Below are positions 17,237-18,241 of a stretch of DNA of 18,241 nt, piece by piece; the stretch's first letter is position 1, and every line of letters starts with the position of its first letter. Source of the stretch: a bacterium (GTDB lineage Bacteria > UBP14 > UBA6098 > B30-G16). Position numbers and translations under genes: made by a program. Below the pieces are notes generated by a model. That model was not told the DNA's origin, did no database searches, and worked only from the letters and a program-made list of their open reading frames with translations. The stretch is taken from contig JALTEE010000386.1 of NCBI GenBank assembly GCA_027007865.1, positions 1-18,241 on the forward strand. Direction: 5' to 3'.

Positions 17237-17241
17237 CTCCT
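17237..17241 (-). promoter_or_regulatory. Ribosome binding site of the giant gene
   Basis: AGGAG on the minus strand lies 7 nt before the ATG at 17229, and supports that start. Confidence 0.75.
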
Positions 17242-17268
17242 AAAATAATTCCAATATCTGTTTATAAA

Positions 17269-17289
17269 TATATTATTTTAAATAATATA
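17269..17289. repeat. Perfect 10-bp inverted repeat in the divergent intergenic region
   Basis: TATATTATTT and AAATAATATA flank a single T. It overlaps the candidate -10 of the giant-gene promoter, so it could be an operator. It is pure A/T in an AT-rich region, so chance or simple melting is also possible. Confidence 0.4.
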
Positions 17290-17311
17290 ATAGAGAAAAA
17301 TCTTATATCAA
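17282..17311 (-). promoter_or_regulatory. Candidate sigma70-type promoter for the giant-gene operon
   Basis: On the minus strand, TTGATA (17306-17311) is followed after 18 nt by TATTAT (17282-17287). The predicted leader to the ATG at 17229 is about 45 nt and contains the AGGAG site. The consensus match is 5/6 in both boxes. The region is AT-rich, so this is a prediction only. Confidence 0.45.
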
Positions 17312-17351
17312 AGGTAAAATTAGCAAATACAAAATTCATATAGTTTTTATC

Positions 17352-17381
17352 TTGACAGAATATTTTGCAGAATTATATTAT
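17352..17381 (+). promoter_or_regulatory. Candidate sigma70-type promoter for the NfnB-like gene
   Basis: A perfect TTGACA (17352-17357) is followed after 18 nt by TATTAT (17376-17381). The expected leader is about 45-50 nt before the ATG at 17435. It faces away from the giant-gene promoter, with the two -35 boxes 40 bp apart. Confidence 0.5.
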
Positions 17382-17422
17382 AAAATTAAATATTTCACAA
17401 TTATAACGCTACTAAAAATATT

Positions 17423-17429
17423 AAGGAGG
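17423..17429 (+). promoter_or_regulatory. Ribosome binding site of the NfnB-like gene
   Basis: AAGGAGG lies 5 nt before the ATG at 17435. A second, similar AAGGAGG occurs at about 17453-17459 inside the gene, but no good start follows it and family similarity begins at the first ATG. Confidence 0.85.
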
Positions 17430-17434
17430 CATCG

Positions 17435-18241
17435 ATGTATAAGATATTGCGCAAGGAGGTTCTCGCACCTCAGATAAACCTTATGGAGATAGATGCTCCG
17501 CTTGTTGCTCGCAAAGGACAGCCCGGACAATTTATAATTCTGCGGATGAAGGAATACAGTGAGCGAATACCACTTACAATCGCAGATTTCGACCGTGAAA
17601 GAGGAACAATTACAATCGTGTTTCAGGAAGTCGGGAAAAGCACAGAGGAACTTGCGACGATGAATGCAGGAGATTCGCTTATCGATTTCGTCGGCCCTCT
17701 CGGGCTTGCGTCGGAACACGGGCAAAAAGAAAACGGAGAAGTAATCTGTGTTGGCGGTGGAGTTGGAACAGCAGTTGTTTTTCCCGAATTGAGAAAAATA
17801 AAGGAGCACGGAAATTATACCATAACAATTCAAGGGTCGCGTTCAAAAGAACTCTTGTTTTGGAGCGACAGATTGGAGAAATTTTCCGACGAATTTTACA
17901 TCACAACCGACGATGGCACTTTTGGACGAAAAGGCTTTGTCACCGACCAATTAAAAGATGTTCTCGATGAAAAAGCGAGCGACATTGCTTATGTTCTCGC
18001 CATCGGTCCAGTCCCGATGATGAAATTTGTCTGTGCGCTCACAAAAAAATTCGATGTAAAAACCTATGTCAGCCTGAATACGATAATGGTCGATGGAACG
18101 GGAATGTGCGGTTCTTGCCGAATAACAGTCGGTGATAAAACGAAATTCGCCTGTGTGGATGGTCCCGAATTCGATGGCCACCTTGTAGATTGGAAAGAGA
18201 TGATGGAGCGGAATTCGCGGTTTATTCCGCAGGAGCAAGAA
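17435..18241 (+). CDS. NfnB/SudB-like FAD/NAD-binding [2Fe-2S] subunit, 3' end beyond window
   Basis: This is the ferredoxin-NADP reductase-type subunit of NfnAB/sulfide dehydrogenase-like enzymes, which couple NAD(P)H and ferredoxin in the cytoplasm of anaerobes. Visible motifs are KGQPGQFIILR, the flavin-binding ERIPLTIADFD, VGPLGLAS, the nucleotide-binding GGGVGTAVVFPE, and the cluster motif VDGTGMCGSCR then ACVDGPEFDGHLVDW. Cluster ligands would be Asp220, Cys225, Cys228 and Cys240, the Asp/Cys3 type reported for this family. 269 codons are present without a stop, close to the usual total of about 280, so only a few residues are missing. The start has a strong ribosome site. In most genomes the NfnA/GltD-like partner follows directly; here it would lie just past the edge. 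It is divergent from the giant-gene operon, so a shared job is not implied. Confidence 0.9.
   Translation, partial: MYKILRKEVLAPQINLMEIDAPLVARKGQPGQFIILRMKEYSERIPLTIADFDRERGTITIVFQEVGKSTEELATMNAGDSLIDFVGPLGLASEHGQKENGEVICVGGGVGTAVVFPELRKIKEHGNYTITIQGSRSKELLFWSDRLEKFSDEFYITTDDGTFGRKGFVTDQLKDVLDEKASDIAYVLAIGPVPMMKFVCALTKKFDVKTYVSLNTIMVDGTGMCGSCRITVGDKTKFACVDGPEFDGHLVDWKEMMERNSRFIPQEQE

Noticed and set aside
17378..17833. 151-codon minus-strand open frame
   Set aside because: It lies opposite the clearly recognisable NfnB-like gene and its promoter. The translation is low-complexity and Cys/Phe-rich with no family signature.

Overview
The window looks like chromosome from an uncultivated, probably anaerobic Gram-negative bacterium. 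The evidence is an outer-membrane beta-barrel protein, an ApbE lipoprotein with a lipobox, secreted lamin-tail-domain and Ig-repeat proteins, a C-terminal domain resembling the gliding-motility/type IX-type CHU_C or FlgD-like fold, and an NfnB/SudB-type flavoprotein subunit. This mix fits lineages around the FCB group and WOR-3/Cloacimonadota-like candidate phyla. That placement is inference and cannot be fixed from this sequence alone.

Five genes run on the minus strand from 17229 down to 62 with gaps of 6, 37-73, -8 and 12 nt, which looks like one operon of about 17 kb. In transcription order they are: a 3807-residue secreted repeat protein (5806-17229), a 772-residue secreted protein with two lamin-tail-like domains (3481-5799), a half-size ABC exporter of the MdlA/YheI type (1659-3407), an ApbE-type FAD:protein FMN transferase lipoprotein (629-1666), and a small outer-membrane beta-barrel protein (62-616). 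On the other strand, starting at 17435 and cut by the window edge, is the FAD/NAD-binding, [2Fe-2S] subunit of an NfnAB/ferredoxin-NADP reductase-like enzyme. The 205-bp intergenic region holds two back-to-back candidate promoters of matching design and a 10-bp-arm inverted repeat.

The giant protein is the main item of interest. It reads as 17 tandem pairs of alternating Ig-like modules (A-B), with A-to-A spacing of 201-214 residues for most pairs, one unpaired module near the end and a C-terminal domain of about 90 residues. Cysteine positions are nearly invariant: one near the start of all 17 A modules and three in B modules 1-15. Lysine is almost absent, with 12 in total and none between residues 623 and 3211. 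Repeat length and nucleotide word use both change around pair 10/11, which suggests the gene was built from two differently aged blocks. I infer a long, disulfide-stapled surface fibre or adhesin co-expressed with a second secreted protein. The function of both is unknown.

No RNA genes, mobile elements, CRISPR arrays or convincing terminators were seen.
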